Positions 16,868-25,325 of a stretch of 64,000 nt of DNA are shown here, one piece after another. A model generated the notes under the pieces. That model ran no database searches. It saw nothing but the letters and a program-made list of their open reading frames with translations, and was not told the origin of the DNA. A program made the translations under genes and the position numbers. Each line of letters begins with the position of its first letter. The stretch's first letter is position 1. This stretch comes from Chloroflexota bacterium (GTDB taxonomy: Bacteria > Chloroflexota > Dehalococcoidia > Lucifugimonadales > UBA3495): assembly GCA_009837355.1 (NCBI GenBank), contig VXTR01000087.1:1-64000 (forward strand). The letters run 5' to 3'.

Positions 16868-16891
16868 GCCAAGGTTGTCAGGTGGCGGGGA

Positions 16892-17104
16892 TCATTCCGA
16901 CGCGGGCCGTTTCCAGTAGTAATAGACGAAGCAGTCCGTGGGGTTCTGGGGGATGAAGAGGGGCATGGCGGAGACCAACTCCCAGCCCAGCGCGCCCCGC
17001 TCGTTCAGGAAATCTTCGTCCACCGCGTCCATATTCATCGGGCCGTCGCCGAAGAAGCCGCCGGAGCGAATGGGCATCTTGTCAACCCGGTATTCCCACT
17101 TCAT
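16892..17104 (-). CDS. Small DUF4177-like protein (70 aa)
   Basis: The N-terminus MKWEYRVDKMP and the segment LNERGALGWELVSAMP match the pattern of DUF4177-type small proteins (W-E-Y...L...G..GWELV). No membrane segment or signal is visible. The ATG at 17104 lies just after the stop of the GMC oxidoreductase frame (17109), so it is probably the last gene of that operon. The function of such proteins is unknown. Confidence 0.65.
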   Translation of the reverse strand: MKWEYRVDKMPIRSGGFFGDGPMNMDAVDEDFLNERGALGWELVSAMPLFIPQNPTDCFVYYYWKRPASE

Positions 17105-17108
17105 AGCG

Positions 17109-18654
17109 TTACAACCCCGCCTTCAGCCAGTCGGCGCAGCGTTCGCCGATCATGATGGTGGTGCAGTTGGTGTTGGCGCGGATGACGTTGGGCATTACCG
17201 AAGCGTCGGCGACCTTGATGTTCTCCAGGCCGTGTACGTTGAGGCGGGGGTCAACCACGGCCATGGCGTCGCTGTTCGGCCCCATCTTGCAGGTGCCGGA
17301 GGCATGGGTGGTGTTGAAAACGGTGCGGCGCATATAGTCATCCAGAGCGTCGTCGGAGGCCAAATCGTCGGGCGAAGGCTGGATGATTTCGGCAACGATG
17401 GGGCCGAAGGCGTCGTGTTCCAGCAGGCTGACGCTGAGGCGCACGGCCTCGCGCAGGCGTTCCCGGTCGCGTTCCGGCTCCAGGTAGCGGTAGTTCAGGG
17501 ACGGCTGTGTGTGGGGGTCGTTGGCGGAGAGCCGCACCTCGCCGGCGCCGTCGGCCAGCTCCAGGATGCACTGGATGCGGACGCCGCCGGGCTCGAAGGG
17601 GTCGGCGCCGCCGATGGGCGTGGAGAAGGACGAGGCCATAATCTGCATATCGTTGCGGTCGGGGGAGCCGGCGGCGGTGTAACGCAGCGCGGTTTGAGTG
17701 CGCGGGGCCAGCGGGTCCTGTTCGTGGTCGTCGCGGGCCTTGCAGATGACGGCGACGATGGGATGGTCGCGCAGGTTCTGGCCGACGCCGGGGAGGTCGT
17801 GAACCACCGGTATGCCCATGGCGCGCAGGTGGTCGGCGGGGCCGATACCGGAGAGCATCAGGATTTGGGGCGAGGCCATGGCGCCGGCGCTGAGGACAAT
17901 TTGACCGGCTTCTACCTGGAACACATCGCCGCCGCTTTCCACTTCGACGCCGACGGCGGTTTTGCCCTCAAAGAGGATGCGGCGCACCACCACGTTGGCC
18001 CGCACTGTCAGGTTCAGCCGGTGTCGCACCTCCCGCAGGAACGTCAGCGCGGTGCTCATGCGGACGCCTTCCGGATTGTTCATCGGAATCGGCCCCACGC
18101 CGCCGGAGTCGGGATGGTTCATATCCTCGTCGGCGGGATAGCCGGCCTCCAGGCAGGACTGTACGAACGCCTGCTGGAAGGGCAGCCACGTCTCCCGGGC
18201 AAAGCGGCGCACGGGAATGGGCCCCTCGGAGCCGTGGAAGTCGTCGCTGATGTCCAGGTCAGTTTCCATCTTGCGGAAGTAGGGCAGCACGTCCACGAAA
18301 CCCCAGCCGTCGTTGCCCCTCGGCGGCCCAGCCGTCGTAGTCCTCGGGCACGCCGCGGAGCAGCACCTGGCCGTTGATGGCGCTGGTGCCGCCGACGACC
18401 TTGCCCCTTGGGGCGGGCAGCAGCTCGGTCTGCTCCGGCGAACCCTGGGCCCACCAGGTCCAGTTGTGGGGTGCGCCCTGGGCGGAGGCGTCGGGCTTGT
18501 AGCCGTACTTCAGGTCGTCGGGGTAATGCTCGTATTCCGGATAGTCGGGGCCGGCTTCCAGCAGCAGCACCGAGCGATCAGGGTCTTCGGCCAGTCGGGA
18601 GGCCACGACGCAGCCGCCGGATCCGGCGCCGATCACGATAACGTCGTATTTCAT
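17109..18654 (-). pseudogene. GMC family oxidoreductase (choline dehydrogenase type), frameshifted
   Basis: Two overlapping frames make one GMC flavoprotein of about 514 aa. The first part (18654 down to about 18316) has the FAD motif GAGSGGCVVASRLAE (about 8-22), LLLEAGPDYPEYE and the GMC signature GKVVGGTSAINGQVLLRG. The second part (from about 18318 down to 17109) has the second GMC signature GAMASPQILMLSGIGP and the C-terminal catalytic region THASGTCKMG with its His, and MPNVIRANTNCTTIMIGERC. One extra C in the run at 18316-18319 shifts the frame at the WAAEG position, where family members continue as NDGWGF. The cause is either a sequencing/assembly error or a recent inactivating mutation. 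Flavin-dependent alcohol oxidation is the family role. Confidence 0.88.
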
Positions 18655-18772
18655 GGTTGCACCTGTGGTGGCGTTGGTTACCGTATCTTGAACTCGGTGA
18701 AGGATAAAGCACGGTGCTGGCGTTGAAAAGGGTTATGCCGGAGGGCGGCGCGGACGATTACCGGCGTCAATA

Positions 18773-18801
18773 ATGACTCTACTATCGCCAGGCACTATAA
18801 T
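18773..18801 (+). promoter_or_regulatory. Candidate promoter for the LLM oxidoreductase
   Basis: ATGACT (18773-18778), a 17-nt spacer and a perfect TATAAT (18796-18801). The leader to the ATG at 18841 would be about 33 nt. Confidence 0.6.
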
Positions 18802-18840
18802 TCTGCCCACCAAGCACGGGTTCACTCGGGGAGGAACGCA

Positions 18841-19869
18841 ATGAATTTCGGTATGTTCACCGACTTCCACGTTGGGGAAAACAAGACCCAGGCGGAGGCA
18901 TTTGACGAATCGTTCGCGCAGGTCGCCGACGCCGAGGCGATGGGGTTCGACACCGTGTGGCTCGCGGAGCATCACTTCAGCCCGGAGCGGGCGGTACTGG
19001 CGTCGCCCATGGTCATCGCCAGCGCCATCGCGGCCCGCACCGAGCGCATCCGGACCGGGTTGGCGGTGCAGGTGCTGCCCCTGACCAATCCGCTGCGAGT
19101 CGCCGAGGAAGCCGCTACCGTTGACCACATCAGCAAGGGTCGGTTCGAGTTCGGCATCGGGCGCAGCGGCCTGACCAAGTATTACCAGGGATACAACGTC
19201 CCCTACTCGGAGAGCCGGGCCAGGTTCCTGGAGGCGTTGGAAATCATCATGAAGGCGTGGAACAGCGACGAGTTTTCCCACGATGGCGAGTTCCACAGCT
19301 ACCAGCAGGTCGCGGTGGTGCCCAAACCCTTCCAACAGCCCTATCCGCCCGTGCGCGTGGCGGTGGCCGGCGAGGACACATTCCCCTTGATTGGCAAGCT
19401 GGGGCATCCAATTTTCGTAAGCGCCAATACCGCAAAGCCGCAGCTCCAGGAACGCATCGCGTCCTACAACGCCAGCCGCGCCGGGCACGGGCATACCGAA
19501 GTGGCCGACATCGCCATCCGGGTGCCCGTGTACGTCGCCGAAACGACCCAGCAAGCGCATTCGGAACCGGAAGCAAGCGCCATGTCCGCCATCCGGTACG
19601 CGGCCAGCGAGTTGGTCAAGACCGCGGCCAGCGAGGAAACCGCCGAACGCATCCGCCGGACTGCCAACGCTGCCTATGAGGACGTGCTGCGGCAACGCGT
19701 TGTCTTCGGCACGCCCCAGGAAATCGTGGAACGGTTCCAGGGCTACCAGGAGCACTTCGGCGTCACCGGCGTGGTGATGGAGGTGAACTACGGCGGACGA
19801 ATCCCTTATGACCGGGTTCGGAACTCGCTGCGTCTAATCAGCGAAAAGGTGATGCCGCACTTCAAATAG
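18841..19869 (+). CDS. LLM-class flavin-dependent oxidoreductase
   Basis: This 342-aa TIM-barrel protein belongs to the bacterial luciferase-like monooxygenases. Family-type stretches are ADAEAMGFDTVWLAEHHFSP, RTGLAVQVLPLTNPLRVAEE and STVDH-type ATVDHISKGRFEFGIGRSG. The ATG follows GGGGAGGAACGCA. FMN-dependent oxidation of an organic substrate is likely, but the substrate is unknown. It is divergent from the GMC gene and convergent with the VOC protein gene, a grouping that suits degradation of complex organic compounds. Expansion of such flavin monooxygenases is known in marine SAR202 genomes. Confidence 0.9.
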   Translation: MNFGMFTDFHVGENKTQAEAFDESFAQVADAEAMGFDTVWLAEHHFSPERAVLASPMVIASAIAARTERIRTGLAVQVLPLTNPLRVAEEAATVDHISKGRFEFGIGRSGLTKYYQGYNVPYSESRARFLEALEIIMKAWNSDEFSHDGEFHSYQQVAVVPKPFQQPYPPVRVAVAGEDTFPLIGKLGHPIFVSANTAKPQLQERIASYNASRAGHGHTEVADIAIRVPVYVAETTQQAHSEPEASAMSAIRYAASELVKTAASEETAERIRRTANAAYEDVLRQRVVFGTPQEIVERFQGYQEHFGVTGVVMEVNYGGRIPYDRVRNSLRLISEKVMPHFK

Positions 19870-19897
19870 CATAACGCGTCGCATGAAACGTGATAGG

Positions 19898-19915
19898 GGC
19901 GAATAATCATTCGCC
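19898..19915 (+). terminator. Hairpin between convergent genes
   Basis: A 7-bp stem (GGCGAAT / ATTCGCC) with an AATC loop lies between the convergent LLM and VOC genes. It could end transcripts from both sides. No U-tract is present. Confidence 0.4.
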
Positions 19916-19943
19916 TCCACCTATGATCTCATTCCAGCCGCGA

Positions 19944-20453
19944 CTAGTGCGCTGCGCCCACCAAGGCGGCCTGGGCGGCCAGTTCTTCGTCCCAGGGGCC
20001 GGAGAGGCGACCTTTTTCGGATGCGCCGATCATGTAGCCCTGCTCGTCGAATCCCCACTGGTCGCGGGGCATTTCGTAGGACAGCTCGATGCCGTTGCCG
20101 TCGGGGTCGCGGATGTAGATGCCGATGGAATGGCCGTGGTCGGAAACGCGGTCGATGGGTACGTTCTTCTCCTTGACCCGGTGGTACAGCTCCTTGAGGT
20201 CGTCCAGGGTCTCCATGTACCAACACATATGGTTGAGGCCGACCTGCCCGCCCTGGGGGCCGAGGGCGTTCTCGCCCACCTCGGTGAGGGCGATATCGTG
20301 GGAGTTGCCCAGGTCGGCGGACATGAAGGCGGCGCGGCCGGGGAAGAACCCGTAAGTGTGGAGGCCGAGCAGGTCTTCATACCAGTCGCGGGAGCGTTCC
20401 GCATTGCGGACGAAGATGTTGACGTGTCCGAGGTTTCGCGGTGTGTAGCTCAT
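19944..20453 (-). CDS. VOC (glyoxalase/extradiol dioxygenase) family protein
   Basis: This 169-aa protein has the vicinal-oxygen-chelate fold in two beta-alpha-beta-beta-beta modules. The expected metal ligands are visible: His in NLGHVNIFV (about 9), His in VGLNHMCWYM (about 75) and Glu in GNGIELSYEMP (about 121). It resembles the catechol 2,3-dioxygenase-like branch by the YEDLLGLHTYGF and HSIGIYIRDPDGNGIE stretches. ATG at 20453 has an AAGGAGGAG site; the frame is open further upstream but without a start signal. It is downstream of the TPP enzyme gene and probably co-transcribed. Confidence 0.85.
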   Translation of the reverse strand: MSYTPRNLGHVNIFVRNAERSRDWYEDLLGLHTYGFFPGRAAFMSADLGNSHDIALTEVGENALGPQGGQVGLNHMCWYMETLDDLKELYHRVKEKNVPIDRVSDHGHSIGIYIRDPDGNGIELSYEMPRDQWGFDEQGYMIGASEKGRLSGPWDEELAAQAALVGAAH

Positions 20454-20535
20454 AATCTCCTCCTTTTTCCGCAACGGATGGGGTTTGGGTTGCGCAATGA
20501 TAGCAAAGGCGGCAGGCGAAAGGGAAGTACGGCGG

Positions 20536-22260
20536 CTACCCAATCTCCCCGCTGAGGCTGTAGATTGGGGCGGGCCGGCCGCCCTGGGGCAGGCCCAGGG
20601 GCAGATGGACGTTGAGCAGGTAGGGGCGCTTCTCGTCTTCGACGACGCGGAGGCCGCGCTCGATGGCGTCGCCGATGGTGGCTTCGTCGGTGGCGTCGGC
20701 GGCTTCCACGCCAAAGCCCTCGGCCAGCTTCACCGGATCGATGTTGTCCAGCACCACGCCGCGGTATTCGCCGGTGTCCTTCATCTGGGCGCCGGCGTTG
20801 GCCCAGGAGTTGGCGACGATTCCGTAGGCCCCGTTGTTGGAGATGACGTACATGACCGGCACGCTGTGGCTGGCCGCCGTCCACAGGCCGTGGTCGGAGT
20901 AGTAGAGGGAGCCGTCGCCGACCAGGCCGACCACGGGCTTGTCGGGCGCACCCAGCTTGGCGCCGATGGCTGCGCCGACGCCATAGCCCTCGGAGCCGCC
21001 GGCGGGCCGGACGTACTGGTTGTTGCCAGCGCCGCCGGTGTTGTCCAGGATGTCCTGGGCGACGGCGAACTGCTCGATGGTAACCAGGCCGCCGCCGCGT
21101 CGTTCCAGGGCCGCGTCCAGCGCGTCGCCGAGGACCACGGGACGGACCCTGCCGTCTTGCGCCGGGACGTTCTGCGCGTTGGCACGGAGGCGGGCGCGCA
21201 GGGACGCCACCTCCTCGCGGGCCCAGGCGCGACGGCCGGACATATCATCGGCGGCGGAGTCGGTGGCGTCCAGCAGGCTTTGGGCAGCGCGCTTTTCGTC
21301 GGCCAGCACGGCCAGGTCCAGGCCGGGGATGTTCTCCAGGTTTTCCGCGTCGGCGCCGATGGCGATGGTGCGCTGCGCGTTGAAGAAGGCGGTGTAGTCG
21401 CTGGCGTTGCCGGCCCCGTTATGGGTAACGCCAATGCAGAGGATGAGGTCAGGGTCGATGTCGCCGGCCTGTTCCAGGCGACGGCCACCGGCGTGGAGCG
21501 GGTGCTTGATGGGGAAAGCGCGGGGGTCGCCCACCACGGGAACGCCGAACCGCTCCGCCAGGGCGGTAACCTCGGAGATGGCGCCGCTCTTCCACACGCC
21601 GTCGCCGACGTACATCATGGGACGGCTGGCGTCGCGGAGGGCGCGGGCGACGGCTTCGACGTCGGTATCGGAGGGGTAGCCGGCGCGGAACTCGGGCAGG
21701 CCGCCGTCGATGATGTTGGCGGTGTGCTCCTGGGGCCCCAGCAGGCGGTCGTACACGGCGAGATGCACCGGGCCGACGGGCGGAGTCATGGCGACGCGCA
21801 GGGCGCGCTCCAAGGCGGCGGGCAGGCCCTCCGGCTCGATGACCGTCCAGTTGGCTTTCATCATGGGCGCGGCGATGGCAGTGGGGCCGGCGTTGTGGCT
21901 GACGTCCAGGCTGATTTTGCCGGCGAAGCTGCCGGTGTCGCCGGCGAAGGTGATGACGACTACCGGGAGGCTGCCGGTCCAGATGTTGATGAGCTGGCCC
22001 ATGGCCTGGGCCAAGCCGGCGCCCAGGTGGACGACCATCACGCCGGGGGCGAGGTCGGCCTGGGTGTAGCCTCCGGCCATGGCGGTTACGGCGCCCTCGT
22101 GGAGGCCGAGGATGCCGTGGATGTCGGAACGGGCGTGGAGGGCGTCGAAGAACAGCGCCTCGCGGGAGCCGGAGTTGTTGAAAACGTACTTGACGCCGGA
22201 GGCCACCAGCTGCTCAACCATAAGTCGGGAAGCGCTGGCGGTCATCTGCCTGGTCTGCAT
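20536..22260 (-). CDS. Thiamine-diphosphate enzyme (acetolactate synthase / benzoylformate decarboxylase type)
   Basis: This 574-aa protein has the three-domain layout of pyruvate-oxidase-like TPP enzymes. The catalytic Glu of the Pyr domain is Glu55 (LGLHEGAVTAMAGGY). The PP domain carries the cofactor motif GDGSLYYSDHG near 446 and the matching NN about 25 residues later (ISNNGAYG). The N-terminal region FNNSGSREALFFDALH is not that of biosynthetic acetolactate synthase. No regulatory subunit gene is nearby, which favours a catabolic decarboxylase, lyase or ligase. ATG at 22260 has a GGAGA site. Confidence 0.87.
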   Translation of the reverse strand: MQTRQMTASASRLMVEQLVASGVKYVFNNSGSREALFFDALHARSDIHGILGLHEGAVTAMAGGYTQADLAPGVMVVHLGAGLAQAMGQLINIWTGSLPVVVITFAGDTGSFAGKISLDVSHNAGPTAIAAPMMKANWTVIEPEGLPAALERALRVAMTPPVGPVHLAVYDRLLGPQEHTANIIDGGLPEFRAGYPSDTDVEAVARALRDASRPMMYVGDGVWKSGAISEVTALAERFGVPVVGDPRAFPIKHPLHAGGRRLEQAGDIDPDLILCIGVTHNGAGNASDYTAFFNAQRTIAIGADAENLENIPGLDLAVLADEKRAAQSLLDATDSAADDMSGRRAWAREEVASLRARLRANAQNVPAQDGRVRPVVLGDALDAALERRGGGLVTIEQFAVAQDILDNTGGAGNNQYVRPAGGSEGYGVGAAIGAKLGAPDKPVVGLVGDGSLYYSDHGLWTAASHSVPVMYVISNNGAYGIVANSWANAGAQMKDTGEYRGVVLDNIDPVKLAEGFGVEAADATDEATIGDAIERGLRVVEDEKRPYLLNVHLPLGLPQGGRPAPIYSLSGEIG

Positions 22261-22336
22261 GGGGAAATCTCCTTGTGCCGGGATAGGGTGAGCTGGCAAT
22301 ACCGGCATAGTAAGCCGCTGCCGGGCGGATGTCCAC

Positions 22337-23263
22337 TTAAGGCCGGTTCAAGCCCTGGCGGATGGCGTCGGCGGCGGCCGGCCCGAACCGGGTGGCGATG
22401 ATGGCTGCGCCCTCTTCGGCGATGCGCCAGTCCCGCGATTGAATCTGCTCCACCGTCTGCCCGGCCAACCGCCGGCCGTAGTCGGCGACGAACCTGGGCA
22501 GGGCGTCGTCACCGCCGCCGCCGGTCATCTGACGGAAGAGGCGAAACATGGGGTCGGTGCGGGCGGCGTTCCAGGCGTCTTCAAAGGTGAGACTGTCGGG
22601 ATGGTCGTCCAGCAGCAGGGCGACGCCGAAGTCAATGAGGCGGATTTCGCCATCGGGACGGATGATGATATGGGAGCGGCCATCGGGGTCGGAGATGGTG
22701 GCGTCGTTGTAGCAGACGCCGGCGGCGTGGAGGCGGGTCATCGCGTCGGACAACCCCTGCCCGACGGCGCGCATCCGTTCCGGTGTTGCCTGCTCCGGGG
22801 TCAAGTCAGTGAGGAAAGGGCCGTCAACGAACTCTTCACTGATGAAGCCGGGGATGGTGGGCAGCTGGGCCGGGCCGACGTTCAGCTGGCCGGCGAGAGC
22901 GGCGATTTCCGCCTCGCGTCGGCTCTGGCATGGTTTGATGACGACGGTGGTTGACTCGTTGGAGATGATGGCGACGCGGCCCCGGGTGCGTCCGTCGTAG
23001 CGTATGGTAGCCGTGTCGTTGCCATCCGCGCCGTACACCAGTGGGTAGGCGGCGGGGAACAGGCCGTACACCGAGAAGCGCTCGATGCGCTCGTCGTTGA
23101 GCAGGTGGTTCCACAACGCGTGGTCGGACTGCGCCAGAGGCCAGAGGGGCCATAGGCGTTCAGGGCATTGTGCGGCGAACACCGCGGCATCGCGCTCCCG
23201 GATGCTTTCGGGCGTCAAATCGGGCAGGCCGGCGATGACCTCACGTATTGCCGCCAGTTGCAA
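22337..23263 (-). CDS. Protein-kinase-fold (RIO/APH-like) protein
   Basis: This product of about 308 aa has kinase-like features in its second half. A lysine in TTVVIKPCQSRREAEIAAL may be the beta-3 Lys with a following helix-C Glu. SDAMTRLHAAGVCYNDATI holds a catalytic-loop-type Asp, and GEIRLIDFGVALLLDD is a clear DFG motif near 208. The N-terminal 90 residues are unassigned. It may phosphorylate a small molecule or a protein. The start is uncertain: TTG at 23263 has no good site, and ATC at 23275 lies 6 nt after CGAGG. It follows the broken DUF952 gene in the same reading frame, after its TAA. Confidence 0.7.
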   Translation of the reverse strand: MQLAAIREVIAGLPDLTPESIRERDAAVFAAQCPERLWPLWPLAQSDHALWNHLLNDERIERFSVYGLFPAAYPLVYGADGNDTATIRYDGRTRGRVAIISNESTTVVIKPCQSRREAEIAALAGQLNVGPAQLPTIPGFISEEFVDGPFLTDLTPEQATPERMRAVGQGLSDAMTRLHAAGVCYNDATISDPDGRSHIIIRPDGEIRLIDFGVALLLDDHPDSLTFEDAWNAARTDPMFRLFRQMTGGGGDDALPRFVADYGRRLAGQTVEQIQSRDWRIAEEGAAIIATRFGPAAADAIRQGLNRP

Positions 23264-23296
23264 TTCGGAGTAGCGGATTGGATGCCTCGGACGGAC

Positions 23297-23653
23297 TTAC
23301 TCAGCGTCAGTCAGCGTAAACGCGCCGGGGTTGGCGGTATCGGGAATCAGGGCGCGCACCCGGAGCACGGCATCGGGGTTGATGGGGCCGTACACGTGGG
23401 GGTAGATTTCGCCGGAGCGGGCCGGTTCGCGGATTACGGGGGAGTGGGCGGGCAGGCGTTCCGTGTCCACGTCCAGGGCCAGCAGGTCTTCGCGGCCGGC
23501 GAAGAGGCGGGCGGCGACGCGGAGCATCTGCGCCTCATCGCCGCTGGCGTGGATGAAGCCTTCTTCGGCCAGCGAGGGTGCGCGCTACTCGCCGGCGGCG
23601 AGGCCGTCTTCCCAGTCGGAGCGAAAGGCGAGGTGGTAGATGGTGGAGGGCAC
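23297..23653 (-). pseudogene. DUF952 family protein gene with in-frame amber codon
   Basis: Read from a GTG at 23653, the frame encodes a complete DUF952 protein of 118 codons but has a TAG at 23585-23587 (codon 23). Before it stands IYHLAFRSDWEDGLAAGE, after it RAPSLAEEGFIHASGDEAQM and then VLRVRALIPD near the end. The conserved EGFIHAS and FPH-type YPHVYGPINPDAV parts are intact. Family members have Tyr where the TAG stands, so TAC to TAG is a single base change. A downstream ATG at 23527 could give only a truncated 76-aa product. Members of the family are of unknown biochemical role. The gene starts 3 nt after the serine hydrolase stop. Confidence 0.8.
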
Positions 23654-23656
23654 CGG

Positions 23657-24766
23657 CTACTCGCAGGCGGCGCGGACGGCGCGGGAGATGGCGGCCAGGC
23701 GGGGGTTGTTGGTGGCGCTGGCGCGGAAGCCGTTGGTGATGTAGGCGACGGCCAGGCCCATGGACGGGTCGGCCCAGCCTACCGACGTGCCGGCACCGCC
23801 GTGTCCGAAAGTGCCGGCGCCGGCAGTCGCGCTGACGCCCATGCGGTTGTCGGCGAGCACCAGGCCCAGGGAGCGGCGCATCCGGGTGCCCAGGGAGAAG
23901 TCGTTGGCTTCCAGCTGGAGACGGGTGCCCTCGGCGACGGTTTCGGGTTTGAGGATGCGCACGCCGTCCAGCTCGCCGTCGTTGCCCATCATGGCGTAGA
24001 AGCGGGCCAGCGCGCGGGCGGTGAAGATGCCGCCGCCGGCCGGATGCACTGCCTGGTGAACCTCCGGGCGATTGTAGGGGCGAATCATGCCGGGGCGGTC
24101 GCAGTCTTCCATGGCGTGGATGCGGGACACCCGAGGCTCCAGCTCGGGCGGGAGGCCCACGTAGCCGTCAAAGATGCCCAGGGGGTCGAGGATTTCTTCG
24201 CGCAGGAACACGCCGATGTGTCGCCCGTCGATGCGCCGCACCAGTTCGCCGATGACCCAGCCAAAGTTGCGCGGGTGGTAAGCCATAATCTGACCGGCCG
24301 GGTAGTCGGGCCTGATGTCCTCCATGCACTCGACCACGTAGTCCCAATCCTGCCAGCGGTCCCAGGAAAGTTCGGGCGGCGTTTCCGGGAAACCGCCCCG
24401 GTGGGTGAGGATGTGCCGGATGGTTACACCGCCCTTGTTGTGCCTGGCGAACCGGGGCCAGTACTTTGCCACCGGGTCGTCCCAGTCCAGCTGGCCGCGC
24501 TCCCACAGGATGTGCAGGCACACGGCGGCCAGGGGTTTGGTGGACGAGTACAGGATGAACATGGTGTCGGCGTTGACGGGCGTGCCGGCGGCATCGTCGG
24601 CCAAGCCGCCCCACAGGTCAACGGCGAGCTTGCCGTGGCGATAGACGGCCAGGCCGGCGCCGGGATGCAGGCCCTGGTCGATTTGCTGGCGGAAGAGGGT
24701 TTCCAATTCCTGAACGGCGGCGGGATTCATCCCAGCCTGGTCGAGAACGGCAGTAGTGGTGGTCAT
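23657..24766 (-). CDS. Serine hydrolase (class C beta-lactamase / esterase family)
   Basis: This 369-aa protein belongs to the beta-lactamase-related penicillin-binding fold (Pfam Beta-lactamase). The nucleophile motif SxxK is SSTK in MFILYSSTKPLAAV near 74. The Tyr motif is YHPRNFGW, where family esterases have YSNxG or YHxxT, and the third motif is HGGAGTSVG near the C-terminus in place of KTG. No signal peptide is present, so it is likely a cytoplasmic esterase or amidase, not a beta-lactamase. ATG at 24766 lies a few bases after CGGGAGG. Confidence 0.88.
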   Translation of the reverse strand: MTTTTAVLDQAGMNPAAVQELETLFRQQIDQGLHPGAGLAVYRHGKLAVDLWGGLADDAAGTPVNADTMFILYSSTKPLAAVCLHILWERGQLDWDDPVAKYWPRFARHNKGGVTIRHILTHRGGFPETPPELSWDRWQDWDYVVECMEDIRPDYPAGQIMAYHPRNFGWVIGELVRRIDGRHIGVFLREEILDPLGIFDGYVGLPPELEPRVSRIHAMEDCDRPGMIRPYNRPEVHQAVHPAGGGIFTARALARFYAMMGNDGELDGVRILKPETVAEGTRLQLEANDFSLGTRMRRSLGLVLADNRMGVSATAGAGTFGHGGAGTSVGWADPSMGLAVAYITNGFRASATNNPRLAAISRAVRAACE

Positions 24767-24787
24767 TGAAATCCTCGGGAGGTTTAT

Positions 24788-24813
24788 GGATTCCGGCGAA
24801 AGCCGGAATGACG
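24788..24813. repeat. REP-like palindrome
   Basis: ATTCCGGC / GCCGGAAT (24790-24797 and 24802-24809) with a GAAA loop, flanked by GG and GACGG. The same motif with a TTTT loop is at 40894-40920. It lies in the leader of the serine hydrolase gene. Confidence 0.6.
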
Positions 24814-24838
24814 GTAAGGAGCGGGATGACGGACGAGG

Positions 24839-25276
24839 CTAGTCGGCGAAAGCGGTGTTGAGGTTGGCGGAGAGGTCGAAGAAGTGCTGCAGGCTCTGGT
24901 TGTAGCGGAAGAAGAGGTCGGCGCGCAGCTGGTCGCCGACGGCGTTGGTGGAAATCTCATTGAGCATATCCAGGCTGACCAGCGTCTGGCCGGCCTCGGC
25001 GCCGCCGTTGGTCTTGATATTTTCCAGCATGGCGCGCCAAGCGACGGGTTCCATCTCGATGAAGAAATCCACGTTGATGAGGTCGTACTCGCTGCCGGCG
25101 CGGACGGAACGACACTGGAAGGCCTCGAAAGTGATGATGAACACGCGGTCGGCGACCTTGACGCCCATCTCGGCGTCCACGGTGCCGATTTGCCGATAGC
25201 CGGCGTCCTCGTTGACCATCCCCTGCAGGGCCTCGAACCAGGCCAGGGATGGGAATTCGATAGCTGCGTCAGCCAT
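24839..25276 (-). CDS. Hypothetical protein (145 aa), possibly SCP2-like
   Basis: This soluble protein has no signal peptide. The central part GVKVADRVFIITFEAFQC and the following acidic stretch, then INVDFFIEMEPVAWRAML, suggest an alternating strand-helix fold like sterol-carrier (SCP2) proteins, but this is a loose resemblance. ATG at 25276 follows AGGAGGC at normal spacing. It sits between the FmdB-type gene and the serine hydrolase gene on the same strand and may be part of one transcript. Confidence 0.6.
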   Translation of the reverse strand: MADAAIEFPSLAWFEALQGMVNEDAGYRQIGTVDAEMGVKVADRVFIITFEAFQCRSVRAGSEYDLINVDFFIEMEPVAWRAMLENIKTNGGAEAGQTLVSLDMLNEISTNAVGDQLRADLFFRYNQSLQHFFDLSANLNTAFAD

Positions 25277-25325
25277 TCGGTTTTATGCCTCCTGGGAATG
25301 AACGGGCCGGCTCTGGCGGCCCGGA

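Noticed and set aside
16268-16891. Transposase remnant in the gene-free interval
   Set aside because: No stretch in any frame resembles a transposase catalytic domain; only the repeated element and promoter were found. A mobile origin of the repeat itself stays open.
18310-18325. Programmed frameshifting in the GMC oxidoreductase gene
   Set aside because: No slippery heptamer, stimulatory pseudoknot or upstream Shine-Dalgarno is evident, and this enzyme family is not known to use frameshifting. A one-base homopolymer change is simpler.
20485-22401. Plus-strand open frame of 638 codons
   Set aside because: It is antisense to the TPP enzyme gene, which has all its cofactor motifs; the antisense translation has none.
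23585-23587. Recoding of TAG (pyrrolysine or suppressor) in the DUF952 gene
   Set aside because: TAG is used as an ordinary stop by several neighbours, including the serine hydrolase just upstream, and no suppressor tRNA or Pyl gene is in the window.
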